64,000 nt of DNA. Source: Lolium rigidum. Taxonomy: Eukaryota; Streptophyta; Magnoliopsida; Poales; Poaceae. Below, piece after piece: positions 32,614 through 44,524 of this stretch (position 1 is its first letter; every line of letters starts with the position of its first letter). Location: NCBI RefSeq assembly GCF_022539505.1, contig NC_061511.1:36755144-36819143 (forward strand). Direction: 5' to 3'. The notes under the pieces were generated by a model, which saw only the letters and a program-made list of their open reading frames with translations, was not told the DNA's origin and made no database searches. Both the position numbers and the translations under genes were made by a program.

Positions 32614-34129
32614 TGATACGTCCCCGACGTATCCATAATTTCTGTCGTTCCATGCTTGTTTTATGACAATACTTACATGTTTTGCTTGCACTTTATGATG
32701 ATTTCATGCATTTTCCGGAACTAACCTATTAACAAGATGCCACGATGCCGGTTCCTGTTTTCTGCTGTTTTTGGTTCCGTAAAGGCTGTTCGGGCAATAT
32801 TCTCGGAATTGGACGAAATCAACGTCAAACCTCCTATTTTTCCCGGAAGGCTCCAGAACACCGAAGAAGAGTCGGAGAAGGGCCAGGGGGCCACCACACC
32901 ATAAGGCGGTGCGGGCCAGACCCTGGCCGCGCCGGCCTAGGGTGGGGCCACCCTGTCAGCCCTCCTGTGCCGCCTCTTCGCCTATATAACCCCTTTCGAC
33001 CTAAAAACACCGTAACTCTTGACAAAACTCCAGAAAGACTTCAGGGGCGCCGCCGCCATCACGAAACTCCAATTCGGGGGATAGAAGTCTCTGTCCCGGC
33101 ACCCTGTCGGGACGGGGAAGTGCCCCCGGAAGCCATCTCCATCAACGCCATCGCCTCCATCATGCTCCGTGAGTAGTTCCCGCATGGACTACGGGTTCCA
33201 GCTGTAGCTAGTTGGTATTCTCTCCCCCATGTACTTCAATACAATGATCTCATGAGCTGCCTTACATGATTGAGATTCATCTGATGTAATCGGTGTTGTG
33301 TTTGTCGGGATCCGATGGATTGTTACGTTATGATTGTCTATCTACAAAGTTTATGAAGTTATTGTTGCTGCAATCTTGTTATGCTTAATGCTTGTCACTA
33401 GGGCCCGAGTGGCATGATCTTAGATTTGAGCTCTATACTTATTGCTTAGATTGTATCTACAAGTTGTATGCACATGTCACCGTCCGGAACCAAAGGCCCC
33501 GAAGTGACGAAATCGGGACAACCGGAGGGGATGGCGGTGATGTGAGGGACACATGTTTTCACGGAGTGTTAATGCTTTGCTCCGGTGCTCTATTAAAAGG
33601 AGTACCTTAATATCCAAGTAGTTTCCCTTGAGGCCCGGCTGCCACCGGCTGGTAGGACAAAAGATGTTGTGCAAGTTTCTCATTGCGAGCACGTACGACT
33701 ATTATTGGAAAACATGCCTACATGATTAATGATCTTGATATTTTGTCTTAATGCTATTTCAATCCTATCAATTGCCCGACCGTAATTTGTTCACCCAACA
33801 CTTGTTATTGGAGAGTTACCACTAGTGTAGATAGCTGGGAACCCCGGTCCATATTTCATCATCATATACTTGTTCTACATGTCAACTGTTTTCTGGTGCC
33901 ATTGCTCTCATATTACTACTACTGCTGCTGTGTTACTGTTACTACTGCTCTCATATCACTACTACTTTCACATCACCCCTGTTGCTAGTGCTTTTTCAGG
34001 TGCAGCTGAATTGACAACTCAGTTGTTAAGGCTTATAAGTATTCTTTACCTCCCCTTGTGTCGAATCAATAAATTTGGGTTTTACTTCCCTCGAAGACTG
34101 TTGCGATCCCCTATACTTGTGGGTCATCA
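32614..34129 (+). repeat. 3' LTR of Athila-like element
   Basis: 1516 bp, TGATACGTCC to GGGTCATCA; followed by target duplication ACAAC. Confidence 0.93.
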
Positions 34130-34743
34130 ACAACCTCAGTGGGAAATTACTGCAGATCTGAGAGGAAAGCTAGGAGCCCCAATTCGGGAAACCATCTGGT
34201 TTTCTGTAAGGGGAAACACTTGGAAGGAAGGAATAGCCAAAGCCATGCAAGAAGCAATTGCCCGTCTGTGTGGACAGAATGTGAACAGGATCAAGAACAC
34301 TCACTTTGTTTACTGCCCAAGACATGATCCCATGGGAAGACCAATAACCATGCCACCGCACCCGGAGATGAACCACTATGTTACTTACCTGGACTTCATG
34401 TTGTACAAGACCCGCAAGGAGCTGGACAACGCCCGCGCCTTTCGCCAAGCCCATTACCCATGAAGATGAAGAAACCACCATTCCGGATGAAGAGTAGTAT
34501 CACTAAAGCACTTGAGTAGGTGTGAGTTTGTATTTGTCCCTTGTATCGTAGAGCGAGTGAATGGTTCTTAAAACCAACGGTGTGTTAGCTTTGTAATATG
34601 TGATGTTTGGTATGAATGAAAAAGTGTTGTTGGTTTTACCCCCTCGACACTACTCAAGTTTTCAAGTTTTGAACTTTTCAAACTTAAACCAAACAAGCCA
34701 TAGAAAATTCCCTCTTATCTCATGATCTATCTCAAATGTTCAG

Positions 34744-34977
34744 ATGGCCCCACCAACCCACAACACCAACCAAGATGCAATGATGCAGATGTTGCAAATG
34801 ATGATGGCAGATCGAGAAGTAGAAAGAGCTGAGCGACAAGCCAACCTTGTCGTACTGCAACAGTTAGCTCAGAACAACCAGGGCAACGGAAACCATGATC
34901 ATCCTGGATCTAAGCTGAAAAATTTCCAGAACACTAATCCCCCAATGTTTAGCAAGACAGAAGAGCCCCTAGATGTT
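34744..34977 (+). pseudogene. Gypsy gag fragment
   Basis: MAPPTHNTNQDAMMQMLQMM, then a coiled-coil-like stretch and SKLKNFQNTNPPMFSK, TEEPLD, the start of a Tekay-type gag in cereals. Similarity ends at 34977, where a LINE-tailed retroposon fragment begins, so the remainder of gag, pol and the 3' LTR are missing. Confidence 0.75.
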
Positions 34978-35715
34978 CGGTCTTCACCCTATTTGTCATT
35001 GTGCGGTCCTACCTGTAAGATACGGCCCGCACCATTCTGCTCTAGTGGTAAAACTAAGTGTTGTGCAGGCTGTAGTGGAAAACCAATAATTAACCCAAAA
35101 CAATATGGGCGCGCATGACCGAATTCAATCCGATCCAGCGATGTCAAGACATGATGTGTCCATGGGAGTTCGCCGATGGATCCTTCCAAAACTCACCGCT
35201 CCGGGACAGATTAGCGAGGCCATGCATGAAGTTGATCTTCGTCTTCGCACTGAAGGAACCCTAGGACCGCCGCCTCCTTTATTGTGCAAGACATGGGATC
35301 TTGTGATCCACCATATCTCGCTGCCCACCTCCGGTGGAAGGAGCAGGTCGCCGCCATGCCCGGGGCTGCCGCTCGATGCCCAGGTGATGCAGGCAGACCA
35401 GCAGGCCATCGCCACACGCAGGAAAAGGCGAAGGAGTTTGGAGCCCTCTCGGGCCGAAACTCCCCGTAGCGCACACCACCCGCGCCTCTGGCCGCTGTCG
35501 TCGAGCACCACCGCAGCCGATGGAGAAACAACGTGCGTCGCCGCCACGCCTAGCCGCATCCAGTAGGGGCCCCACCACCACACTGGCTTTGCTCGGTGGC
35601 GCCTCGGCGGTGGCGAAGGGAGGGGAGCAGATGAGGGGAGGGCCCCTTGAGCGGCGGGCAGAGGAGCCCCGGTGCGGCGCATGGTGCCGCCGCACGGGGC
35701 TTAGGTCACGTGGTT
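34978..35715 (-). mobile_element. retroposon head fragment (LINE-tailed family)
   Basis: Read on the minus strand it begins GACCTAAGCCCCGTGCGG, like the 14.2 kb element. It contains GGCGGTCCTAGGGTTCCTT and GGATTGAATTCGGTCATGCG, which match GGCGGTGGTCCTAGGGTC and TGGTATTCGGTCGTGCG of the 42 kb element. The 3' tail is absent. Frames here are GC-rich and spurious. Confidence 0.55.
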
Positions 35716-36465
35716 CGATGTCCTAAACTTTATAATATTTAACTTTGACTTAATCTAGAATACGAAGTGAATAAAAATGGAGCAAGTAATGGCACTTTTG
35801 CAGCGAGTGTGGTAATTTCCTGCGTGCTAGGGAATGGCAAATTAACCCAAGCGGAGCATGCAACTATGGCACAAGTTTCGTTAATTTCAAAGGACAATCT
35901 CGTCCATGGCATGGTTAAGTCACAAAGATCTACTTATTATTTAGAGCTTGTGGAGTGTAACAGCAGATTACGGTATCGATTGTATCATGCTCATGCCACG
36001 GATGGTTGAATAATAAAGAAGAGGATGAACGGTATCGATTGTATTGTACTCATGCCACGATTTTTATAAAAAATTAATCAAATTTGACATAGTTTGACTT
36101 TTCTTAAAAAAATTATAGATCTTAAACCTTAGAATGGAGGTAGTAGTAGAGTACTAGTAGCGTAGTATTATACTTTCCAAGCACGCACGCGGACACAGAA
36201 ACCGGGGGGTTGACTCGAGGAAGAGTTCCAAACTTCCAACAGCTCTCGTCTAGATCAAGTAAAGGCAACGATCGAGCTGTGAGGGCACTTGGGGAACCAT
36301 GTGCAAGAGCGAGAGAATCGGCCAGGAGCTCTATATGCATGCTGTAGCTAGCTGGTGCCGAGAGAGAACCACCTGTGCTTTGAAGTTCAGTGCCACAAGT
36401 TTTACCGACGACGGTGTGTAACATCATCCCTCCGCCGCGAAGCTAGCCACCTGCTTGTGCCAACT
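35716..36465. other. region upstream of the laccase remnant
   Basis: No gene. 35791-35890 is homologous to 52348-52437 (shared CACTTTTGCA, CGAGTGTGG, GCGGAGCATGCA, GGCACAAGTTTCG), which suggests a repeated duplication boundary. A TATA-like CTATATGC is at 36331-36338. The hexamer GTATCGATTGTAT occurs twice near 35972 and 36032. Confidence 0.5.
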
Positions 36466-37975
36466 ATGGCCGCCGCGTGCGTCGTCTTCTTCCTTGCTGC
36501 GGTTCTAGCAGCGGCTGCCGGCCGTGGTGAAGCGGCGATCGTCGAGCACACATTCGTAGTAAGCGCTCCTAGCTAGCTCTCACTTTTGACTTGTCAGAAT
36601 TCCTTTGTCTAGTACCAAAATCACAACATATATATAGGGATATACCATAATTAAAGGTTTGATCTTAAGATTTGCTCGAAATGTATAGGTGAGCCAGATG
36701 AAGTTGGATCAGCTATGCAATGACACGCTGGTCACTGTGGTGAACGGGCAACTCCCCGGCCCAACGATCGAGGTCACAGAAGGGGACTCGGTGCTTGTTC
36801 ATGTCGTCAACAAGTCGCCAAATGGAGTAACAATTCATTGGTAATTAATTTTGCTAGTATTCCATATCTCATGCATCCAACTTACACTACCGGAAAAATC
36901 GACGTTGCAGTGTTCCGGTTCCTTTGTCGCATGCTGGGAAACACGGAACACTGCAAAGATAAGACGACGTCGTGTATCCAGCTGGGAAAACACACAACAA
37001 AGTTGCGGTCACGGCCATGTCACTAAGATCACACGGCATAAATTTGGACACAGCACACAATGCGGAATACACATGTCAAAGAAAAGAACACGGCAAAAAG
37101 GATAAAAACACGCGGCGAAATGCCGTTCAAGCCAAAGGCATGGGACATGTGGGCGTGTTGCTATCCACCTTTGATAATGCCATTAATTACGAGGTACTTT
37201 TCCAAGTGTCTACCAATGGACACTTGGCAAAGAAGTATTTCAGTCAATTCTTTGATGCTTATTTTTCGGTTCTTTTCTTCCCTACTTTGTTTCACGCCAT
37301 TTCCTAAATGCCATATTTCAGCCATTGTGACCCCCTATAAATAGCCTCTCGCAGCCCCACAGAATTCACAGCTCAGTATAGAGGGGGTATCAATCAAAAT
37401 ATGCCTTCGACCTCGGTTCTTTGTGTTCATCAATACAAATCATCCGGATGAGTGGGGTTATATCCAAAGGTTGCATCTGATCATATCCAATGTATAGAAG
37501 GAGATCACAAGAATAACCCTACTTAATTGTCTGCTTTGTTACAAACCATCCGGTACAGGTGTATTTTTCCTCCATTTTTTTCTCGTTGTTTCTTTTCCAC
37601 CATTTCCTTCCCGCCATCTCATTTCCGCCATTTCCTTTATGCCATTTCCTTTCTAGTGTTAGTCACCGTCATCTTTTTCTGGCGAGTTTAGACAATTGCT
37701 TACGGACAAACAATCCAAATTGTGACAGTATTCTTGTGGGAAAGAAAAAAATGGTCTGCTAATCCTACATACTATGCAGGCATGGAGTGAAGCAACAACT
37801 GAACTGCTGGGCCGATGGACCAGCGATGATAACACAGTGCCCCATCCAGCCGAATAAGAATTTCACCTATCGATTCAACGTCACCGGTCAGGAAGGCACG
37901 TTGTGGTGGCATGCTCACGTGAGCTGCCTCCGTGCAACAGTTCATGGCGCCTTAATCATCCGTCCTTCCCGAGCA
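36466..37975 (+). pseudogene. laccase, 5' part only
   Basis: Laccases are secreted multicopper oxidases that polymerise monolignols. Exon 1 (36466-36558) encodes a signal peptide MAAACVVFFLAAVLAAAAG and IVEHTFV. Exon 2 (36689-36840) is 152 nt, the usual laccase exon-2 length, with NGQLPGPTIEV. Exon 3 from 37780 has [26 protein letters not shown] and [21 protein letters not shown]. Two of the four copper-binding His motifs (HWHG, WHAH) are present. Similarity stops near 37975, before the end of exon 3, and no further exon follows, so about 80% of the protein is missing. Splice junctions preserve the frame, so the break is recent or the rest was moved. Confidence 0.85.
36889..37130. mobile_element. 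possible CACTA end in laccase intron 2
   Basis: CACTACCGGAAAAATCGACG begins inside the 939-bp intron and is followed by ACGGCA/ACACGGC motifs like CACTA subterminal repeats. A matching right end is not clear (TCCGGTACAGGTG at 37550 is a weak candidate). Confidence 0.35.
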
Positions 37976-38503
37976 GGCGAAACGAAACAAAGGGGTTGGC
38001 TGCGTGGTAGGCTTTTCCAAAAGCAGGTCCTCTTCCCATACAAAAGAAAAAAAACACGCGTAGGAGGTGCTTCCCGAGCTTTTTTATGGCCTCTCAAATC
38101 GTTCCCCTGCTTTGCCCATTTCGTTTCCAGAAATTACACAGATAATGCCACCGCTGAGTCACCCGGTAATTCCATTGGGTGCCTCTTTTTTTTATTCTCC
38201 TAAGCCTTTTCTTTTCTCCCCAAATGGGTTCTCTCTTTTCTAGAGAAGAGGAAAAAAGGTCTGCCCCCTGCGCGCCGCCGCCCCACCCTGATCGAGCTCT
38301 GGCTGCCGCCCCACCGACCGGTCGTCCCGCCACCCTACCTCTCCCGTCTCATGTCGCTCTTCTTCCCAGTGGACCTCCCAGTTGAAAAACGTGTTTAGGG
38401 TTTTGCGTGGGCTTAAGCTTCTCACACCTCTCTATATATATTGATCACCGGGTTACAAATACATGTGTACAATACGTGACAGAATACATATACTAGACCT
38501 ATG
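37976..38503. other. non-genic DNA after the laccase break
   Basis: No frame of note. T-rich, then a GC-rich part near 38260-38340 and TCTATATATATTGATC at 38428. Origin unknown. Confidence 0.5.
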
Positions 38504-38971
38504 TGTTGACGGTCAGAAACCCCCTGGCGGGCAGAGACGGTCAACACGGTAGAGCCGGGAACAACTAGGGCTGCGGCTGGCCCCAGTCCCTCAGAGCGAC
38601 GGCCCGCAAAGCCTCCTGGTCGCACGTCCGATGTTTATCACAAGGGCGTGCCACCCGACCTATACCCGGTCAGGAAGGTGTGGATGATGCCTCGCTTAGT
38701 TTCCTGCATGGCATACACGTAAACATTAAATACGAGCCTCGATCGGCTCTCAGGTTATCCCGTGAATCGGCTCAAAGAGCCGATCCACCCATGATCCGGA
38801 CAAGGTGTCCGAATATATGGTGGTCCTGCTTGATCAAGATAAAGCTGAGTAGATCTACGACGATTTAGGGTTTTCACCGCATAATCGGATCATCCTACTC
38901 ACGATTGGGCCTCGCGCTCGCGCACGGTGACCGTAAGCCGATCCTAGACAGGGCCTAAAAACCAACACGAG
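38504..38971 (-). mobile_element. truncated LTR of the gag-only element family
   Basis: The reverse complement matches the 3' 470 bases of the 1.16 kb LTR at 7864-9026 (from CTCGTGTTGGTTTTTAGGCC to the CA end). It is more diverged than the two intact LTRs are from each other, so this is an older family member. Confidence 0.85.
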
Positions 38972-39194
38972 AAGTGGAAGTTGGGGCGGCCACCCCAAAG
39001 TCCTTTGGAGGAGGTTTTAGAAGACGTGACTAGAGATAGCTCTTGCGGTGCAATGGCTGTGTCGTTGTCTGGGATTGTTGAGCTGGACCGTGCAGAAACC
39101 GAAGCCTTCCACCGTGCGTAGCCCATTTACCCAAGTGAAGTATTATAGTGCAGAGGCTGCGGTCAACTCAAAGGGGTCGCTCTTCCCTGTACAA
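38972..39194. other. short unique segment before copy B
   Basis: Nothing recognised. It differs entirely from the DNA before copy A. Confidence 0.5.
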
Positions 39195-39632
39195 GTCTTT
39201 TGCAGCAGACTTCTCTCTCATATATTTTAAATTCAGATGACATTTGTCAACTTTGTTACATATTACCTACCGAAGGGTACTTGATAGTCTATGATTATGA
39301 AGGAGGTCATGTCGTCCAAGCCCGGTGAGCATAGAACCCTTCTCTGGAAGCCGATCAAGACATTACATCAGAAAACAGAATAGGAGTACTAAATATTTAT
39401 ACCCGCTTTGGTACTAGTTTCTTAATTGAGGCCGACCAGATCAAATCAAGTTGCTTCTCCTCGAAAAAAAGGCATGGTTGCTTCCTCTAAGACATTGATC
39501 TAGTCTTTACTTCTCAATTCTGTCAACTGCTCTTGCACAACATGGTTGCTCCTGCCTCCTGGCTACTATATATAGATACCATACACATAGACGATATAAC
39601 ACAAGAACACAGCACTCTTCTTGAAACCAGAC

Positions 39633-42600
39633 ATGGGATTGAGAACAGGATTCTGCTGTGCTCTGCTACTGGTGACGCTGCTGCCTCTTTCAGCTAATGG
39701 GTCGAGCAAAGTTAGATATGCTTTCCCTTTTTTATATAGAAGAGTTAACTTCGTATCGTTTCTGCATTAAATCGGCTTGTTCTGATACTATTAATTTCTC
39801 GACCGCCACGTCAGCTCTACATCGTTTATATGGGGGACAAGAAGCATGATGATCCATCTGTGGTCACCTCGTCGCACCATGACCTACTAACCTCTCTTCA
39901 TGGGAGGTACTAGCCTCTAGTAATTCACGTTACATATTGTTACCACGAAGCACAAGTGATCGCTAACATTTTTGTTTTATTTGGCAACAGCAAGGATGAA
40001 GCCTTGAAGTCGATAGTTTACAGTTACAAGCACGGATTTTCAGGTTTCGCCGCAATGCTCACTGAATCTCAAGCTGAGGCCCTAGCAAGTAAGTACTGTC
40101 GATCTTCAGATGGCATATTTATATATTACATCCACATATATAATTAACCTATACCTCCGAATGTAGAGTTCCCTGATGTTGTGAGTGTGAAGCCTAATAC
40201 CTTTCACAAATTAACTACACACAACTCGGAGCTGGGACTTCCTTGGCCTTGAATATAATCAACCACCACAACAACCAGGCCTCCTCCAAAAAGCAAAATA
40301 CGGTGAAGATGTAATCATCGGCGTGATCGATTCAGGTTTGCAATCCCACCTCAAGCTTAAATCCAAAACATGAAGAAAAAAACTAAAGATTGGGAAACGT
40401 TGACCCCATGCACAACATATGATCGTACTACAACAGGCATATGGCCGGAATCACGAAGCTTTGACGACAACGGTTATGGCCCCGTGCCAGCACGGTGGAA
40501 AGGGAAATGCCAGACCGGCCAGGATTTCAACACCACAAGTTGCAACCGGAAGATCATCGGCGCGCGGTGGTATGGCCGTGGCATCTATAAATCACCTAGG
40601 GACCAAAGCGGACACGGCACACATGTCGCCTCGACGATCGCAGGCGTGGAGGTGCAAGGCGTGAGCTACGGGGGCTTAGGCACCGGCATGGCACGTGGTG
40701 GGGCACCGCATGCGCGGCTTGGTATCTACAAGGTCTGCTGGTTGGGTGCAAGTTGCCCTGACGCAGCGATCCTTGCGGCCATCGACGATGCCATACATGA
40801 CGGCGTGGACGTCCTGTCAATCTCGATAGGAGGGGCCGGTCTTGAGTTCTACTTTACGTTGCATGCTGTGCAGAGAGGGATCTCTATTGTGTTCGCCGCT
40901 GGGAACGATGGGCCCGTGCCACAGACGTTGTCAAACTCTGTACCGTGGGTCACGACAGTGGCCGCTAGCACGATTGACCGGGCTTTCCCCACCCTGATAT
41001 CGCTCGGGAACAAAGAAAAACTCGTGGTAAGTACAAACAATCTTCAAATAATTATTTTTATGTGAGATCAATAGTTGGAAAGGGAAAATCAACTCTGATC
41101 GCATCTATGATGCACTCTAGCGTGCACAGGGATGATCAATCATATTATTTTTACAAAAATATAACTTATTCGGCTGAGGTCGTTGAAACTAACGATAAGA
41201 ATGTATAGCTCGTCCCTAAAGCTTTCCTTAGTTCCTTTAATTATAGTAGTTTCTTCACTTATCTGCTTGATTTGAAAATGAAGGGGCAATCTCTTCCCAA
41301 CAATACATCTGTGATCAGCAACGACTTTAAGGACCTTGTAGATGGCGGGAGGGGATTATAGACATTAACGTTGCGTGAGCCCTAAACGCCCCAGCCTCCC
41401 TTAACTCCCCAGCCCTAAACGCCGCCGCCGCCGCCTTTAGCGCCGCCGGGGCAAAGACCCTCGGGGCGTGGCGGCGGCGGGGGCCCTTCCTCGTCGACGC
41501 CTGGTGGACAGCGGCCGGATCCCCTTCCTCGACGCATGGCGGGCGCGCGGATGGGTTGGGCGGCGGCGGCCTGCGCTGCGCCCCCTTCTCCCGTCGGCTC
41601 TCCTCGGCCGGCGCGGTTGGGATGGGCGGCGGCGGCCAGCACTGCGGCCTCCCTCCTCCCGTCGGCTCTCCGCAGCACTCCGACAGGGGCTGGTGGTGGG
41701 CGGCGGCCAGGCTCATGGCCTGCGCCAATTTCCCCCCGCCTCTCGCCGGTGAGTGGAGGCGATCTTGGGCTTCACCCGCGACACGAGGTCGCCCGGGGCA
41801 GCAGCCTTGGGTAAGACGGTGGAGGTGGCCCTCTTCTTCGCCGGAGAGGGTTGGCCTGCGGTTGGTGGTGGTGGATCTATCGATCTATCACCGCGTTCCG
41901 GCGGCGAGATGGAGATGCTTGGAAGCCGGCGACGGAGTCACCGGTGGAGGGTTGGAGTGGCCAGCCCGGGATGGTCGCCGACGTGGGGGTCCGACCTGAA
42001 TAAAGGCGGTGGTCCTAGGGTCTCTCTTGCGTGAAGAGGAAGACCTACCGGAGGCCTCGGACTCGTGATCTAGCCGGAGTGTTGAGTTCCGGAAGGCTCC
42101 GCCGGCGAATGTAACAGTGCTTTTTGCCTGGAGTTTGCTGGATCGGTGGTATTCGGTCGTGCGCACCCATGCTTTTATTCCGACCGATTGGTTCTGGAGG
42201 GAGCGGCGCGAAGCTCTTTTTCTGTGTTGACATCAAGTGACTATTGGTCCATGATGAAAGTCGGAAGAAGAGAAGTTCATGAAGGCCGGAGGGGAGGACT
42301 AGCTAAGGGAGGTTCAAGTCTCCGCGTTGTTGAGGGACTTGCTTGGTGTTCCGGGCTTCACAGCAGCGGTATGAAAGTGGGGGCGACAACACAGGTGAAG
42401 TTCAGAGTCCTACCTTTCAGGGTGAAAACCCAAGGTCTGGCCTTAACTGGTTGTGCCTGGCAATGACCTTGTTGGAGACATTGTTTTGAGAGCGGGGACT
42501 ATCTTCAGGGTGAAAACCTAAGATCGTTGATCGGGCGACGATGGTGTTCGCGCACTATTCCCTTCTTGGAGGCGTCGTTTTTGGAGATTCTGTATTTCAG

Positions 42601-44283
42601 GTGTTGTCTTGGCGGTGGATGTATTGCTGTTGTTAGGCCCGAGATACTGTAGCGGGACTTTTGTTTCTTAGTTTTTTTTTTTTTTTGGCTGTGTGCATCC
42701 GTAGTGCCATTAGGGTGGTGCGTTGTTGCAGAGGCTGGGTGTAATTGGTATCGTTTTGATATTAATATATTCCCTTTATCGAAAAAAAGATGGCGGGAGG
42801 TAACAAAATAAGGCAGTCACTGGTCACATGTTTATTTTGCAGTTCATCACGACTCAACACTATATGCAACTTAAAACTTTTGTGCAGCTGCGACGCAGAA
42901 TCAGTGGCGTCGATCAACGTCACTGGCAAAATTATCCTGTGCTATGCACCAGCTGATGCGAAAGACATGCCGCCCACGGAAGCACTTCCCAAGGCCATAA
43001 AGCTTGCCATCAAGGCTCGCGCGAATGGTCTTATCTTCGCACAGTACACTATCAACCTCCTTGAAATCCTGGGCTTGTGCGATGGCATTATGCCCTGCGT
43101 AGTGGTGGATTTTGAGATTGCACAAAGAATCTCATCGTATATCCAAGTGGCAGGGTGAGAGCGCAACTGTCGCATTGTCCGAAACAGAATGAAAGTGTTT
43201 TTTTTCTTTCTTTCCCTGAGTTTTCATATATGTCTTCTTGTGGCATGCCAGGAGTCCGGTGATGAAGGTCTTGCCTACGGCAACGGTTGTTGGAAATGGG
43301 GTGCTGTCACCGAGGGTTGCCTCTTTCTCGTCGAGAGGGCCAAGCACTCACTTCCCCGGCATACTCAAAGTATATATCAGTATCTTTATTAGGACAATAT
43401 ACAACATATAATATCCGCAAACAATCTACTTGCGGCCATTATGTGGCCTCTAAAACCTTCATATATATGTCTGTACAGCCCGACGTGACTGCACCCGGTG
43501 TCAGCATCTTGGCGGCCCAGCGCGGCTCCTACGTGTTCAAATCCGGAACATCCATGGCATGCCCTCATGTCTCAGCGGTCACCGCGCTGCTCAAGTCGGT
43601 TCATCCTCACTGGTCGCCTGCCATGATCAAGTCTGCCATTGTCACCACAGGTACGCACACCAAGAGCGTAGAAAAAAATTTCTGCCAAATAAGTCATTGT
43701 AAGCTATGACTAACTCAGAATATATTTTTGGAATACCTTTGCAGCTTCCGTGACCGATCGTTTTGGTATGCCGATCCAAGCAGATGGGGTTCCGAGGAAA
43801 CTGGCTGATCCGTTCGACTTTGGCGGTGGCCACATGAACCCGGACAAGGCTGTTGACCCGGGCTTGGTTTACGACATGGATGGGATGGAATACAACGACC
43901 TCTTTAATTGCATCATGGGGTTGTTAAATGACTGCGAGTCCTACCAACTGGCTCTCAATCTCCCATCAATTGCCGTGCCAAACCTCAAGAACCAGGTCAC
44001 TGTGCAGCGCACAATCACGAACGTGGGGCCAGTCGAAGCAAGCTACCAAGCAGATGTTGAAGCTCCTGCAGGGGTAGATGTTTCCGTGGAGCCATCGGTT
44101 ATCAGTTTCACTGCCGGTGGTGAAAAAAGCGTGGCATTTAAGATAACGTTTACAGCAAAGCAGAGAGTGCAAGGTGCGTATACATTTGGAAGTTTGACAT
44201 GGTCCGACCAAAGTGCGCACTCGGTGAGAATTCCTATTGCTGTACGGACTGTGATAGAAGACTTCGTGGCTGATACATCTTAA
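39633..44283 (+). pseudogene. subtilisin-like protease, copy B, disrupted
   Basis: All ten exons of the 1736-4958 gene are present with the same splice sites and the catalytic D, H, N and S codons. Two lesions break it. Near 40209 exon 4 has four extra bases (ACAAATTAACTACACAC against ACAAACTACACAC), shifting the frame to a stop about 15 codons on. A 1.4 kb retroposon (41353-42788) inserted at the end of exon 6 separates the exon from its donor. There is also an in-frame 18-base deletion in exon 5 near 40585. Exons 7-10 remain open and differ from copy A only by scattered substitutions. Confidence 0.9.
41353..42788 (+). mobile_element. LINE-tailed retroposon without ORF2, complete
   Basis: Flanked by the 12-bp target duplication GATGGCGGGAGG (41341-41352 and 42789-42800); copy A has the empty site at 3461-3472. 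The GC-rich head has repeated CGGCGGCGG and TCGGCTCTCC motifs. The tail carries GGCTGTGTGCATCCG, GCAGAGGCTGGGTG and TTAATATATTCCC, ending in about seven A. Long duplication plus poly(A) indicates target-primed reverse transcription by a LINE. No endonuclease or RT frame is present. Confidence 0.9.
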
Positions 44284-44524
44284 ATTCTTCCGCTTGTATG
44301 CTTGTGTAAGATAAGAGTTTATTCCTGAACTGTGTGTAAAATAAGAGTTGGGGACCCTGGAAATGTATTTGTATTTTATTATGAAACTTAACTTTCTGCA
44401 TGAATAAAGTATAAAGAGTATTTGTTTGTCAGGAGATCGGGTTTCAATCATTTATGATTTATTGGTGTCAAATTCTGCATTTGCTTATATGATTTTACAG
44501 AACTAATAAATGAATGTTAACGAA

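Larger units (their letters stand above)
27026..34129 (+). mobile_element. Athila-like Gypsy retrotransposon, non-autonomous
   Basis: 7104 bp with 1.5 kb LTRs, target duplication ACAAC (27021-27025 and 34130-34134), an Athila-type primer site, two ORFs of unknown function and a PPT. No RT or integrase is visible. LTRs are nearly identical, so insertion is recent. It sits in the 5' ORF of an older Gypsy. The LTR start TGATACGTCCCCGACGTAT is abundant in Triticeae; I suspect a Sabrina-type family but cannot verify it. Confidence 0.9.
26881..34463 (+). pseudogene. Gypsy pre-gag ORF split by the Athila-like insertion
   Basis: A frame starts at ATG 26881 (MEYHYESYQLGHGGN), is cut at 27025 and resumes at 34135 after the inserted element and its ACAAC duplication. 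It ends at 34463. The two parts, 145 and 329 nt, rejoin in frame to 157 codons plus stop, so the frame was intact at insertion. It precedes the gag frame (34744) and has no motif I recognise; YCPRHDPMGRP is notable. Such a protein ahead of gag is unusual for Gypsy. Confidence 0.65.

Noticed and set aside
35105..35695. Frames of 138-185 codons on both strands
   Set aside because: Within the retroposon head fragment; low complexity, no domain, no agreement with the related head at 41.4 kb.
41400..42240. GC-rich frames of 90-147 codons inside the 42 kb retroposon
   Set aside because: Composition-driven, overlapping in several frames, not matching LINE ORF1.
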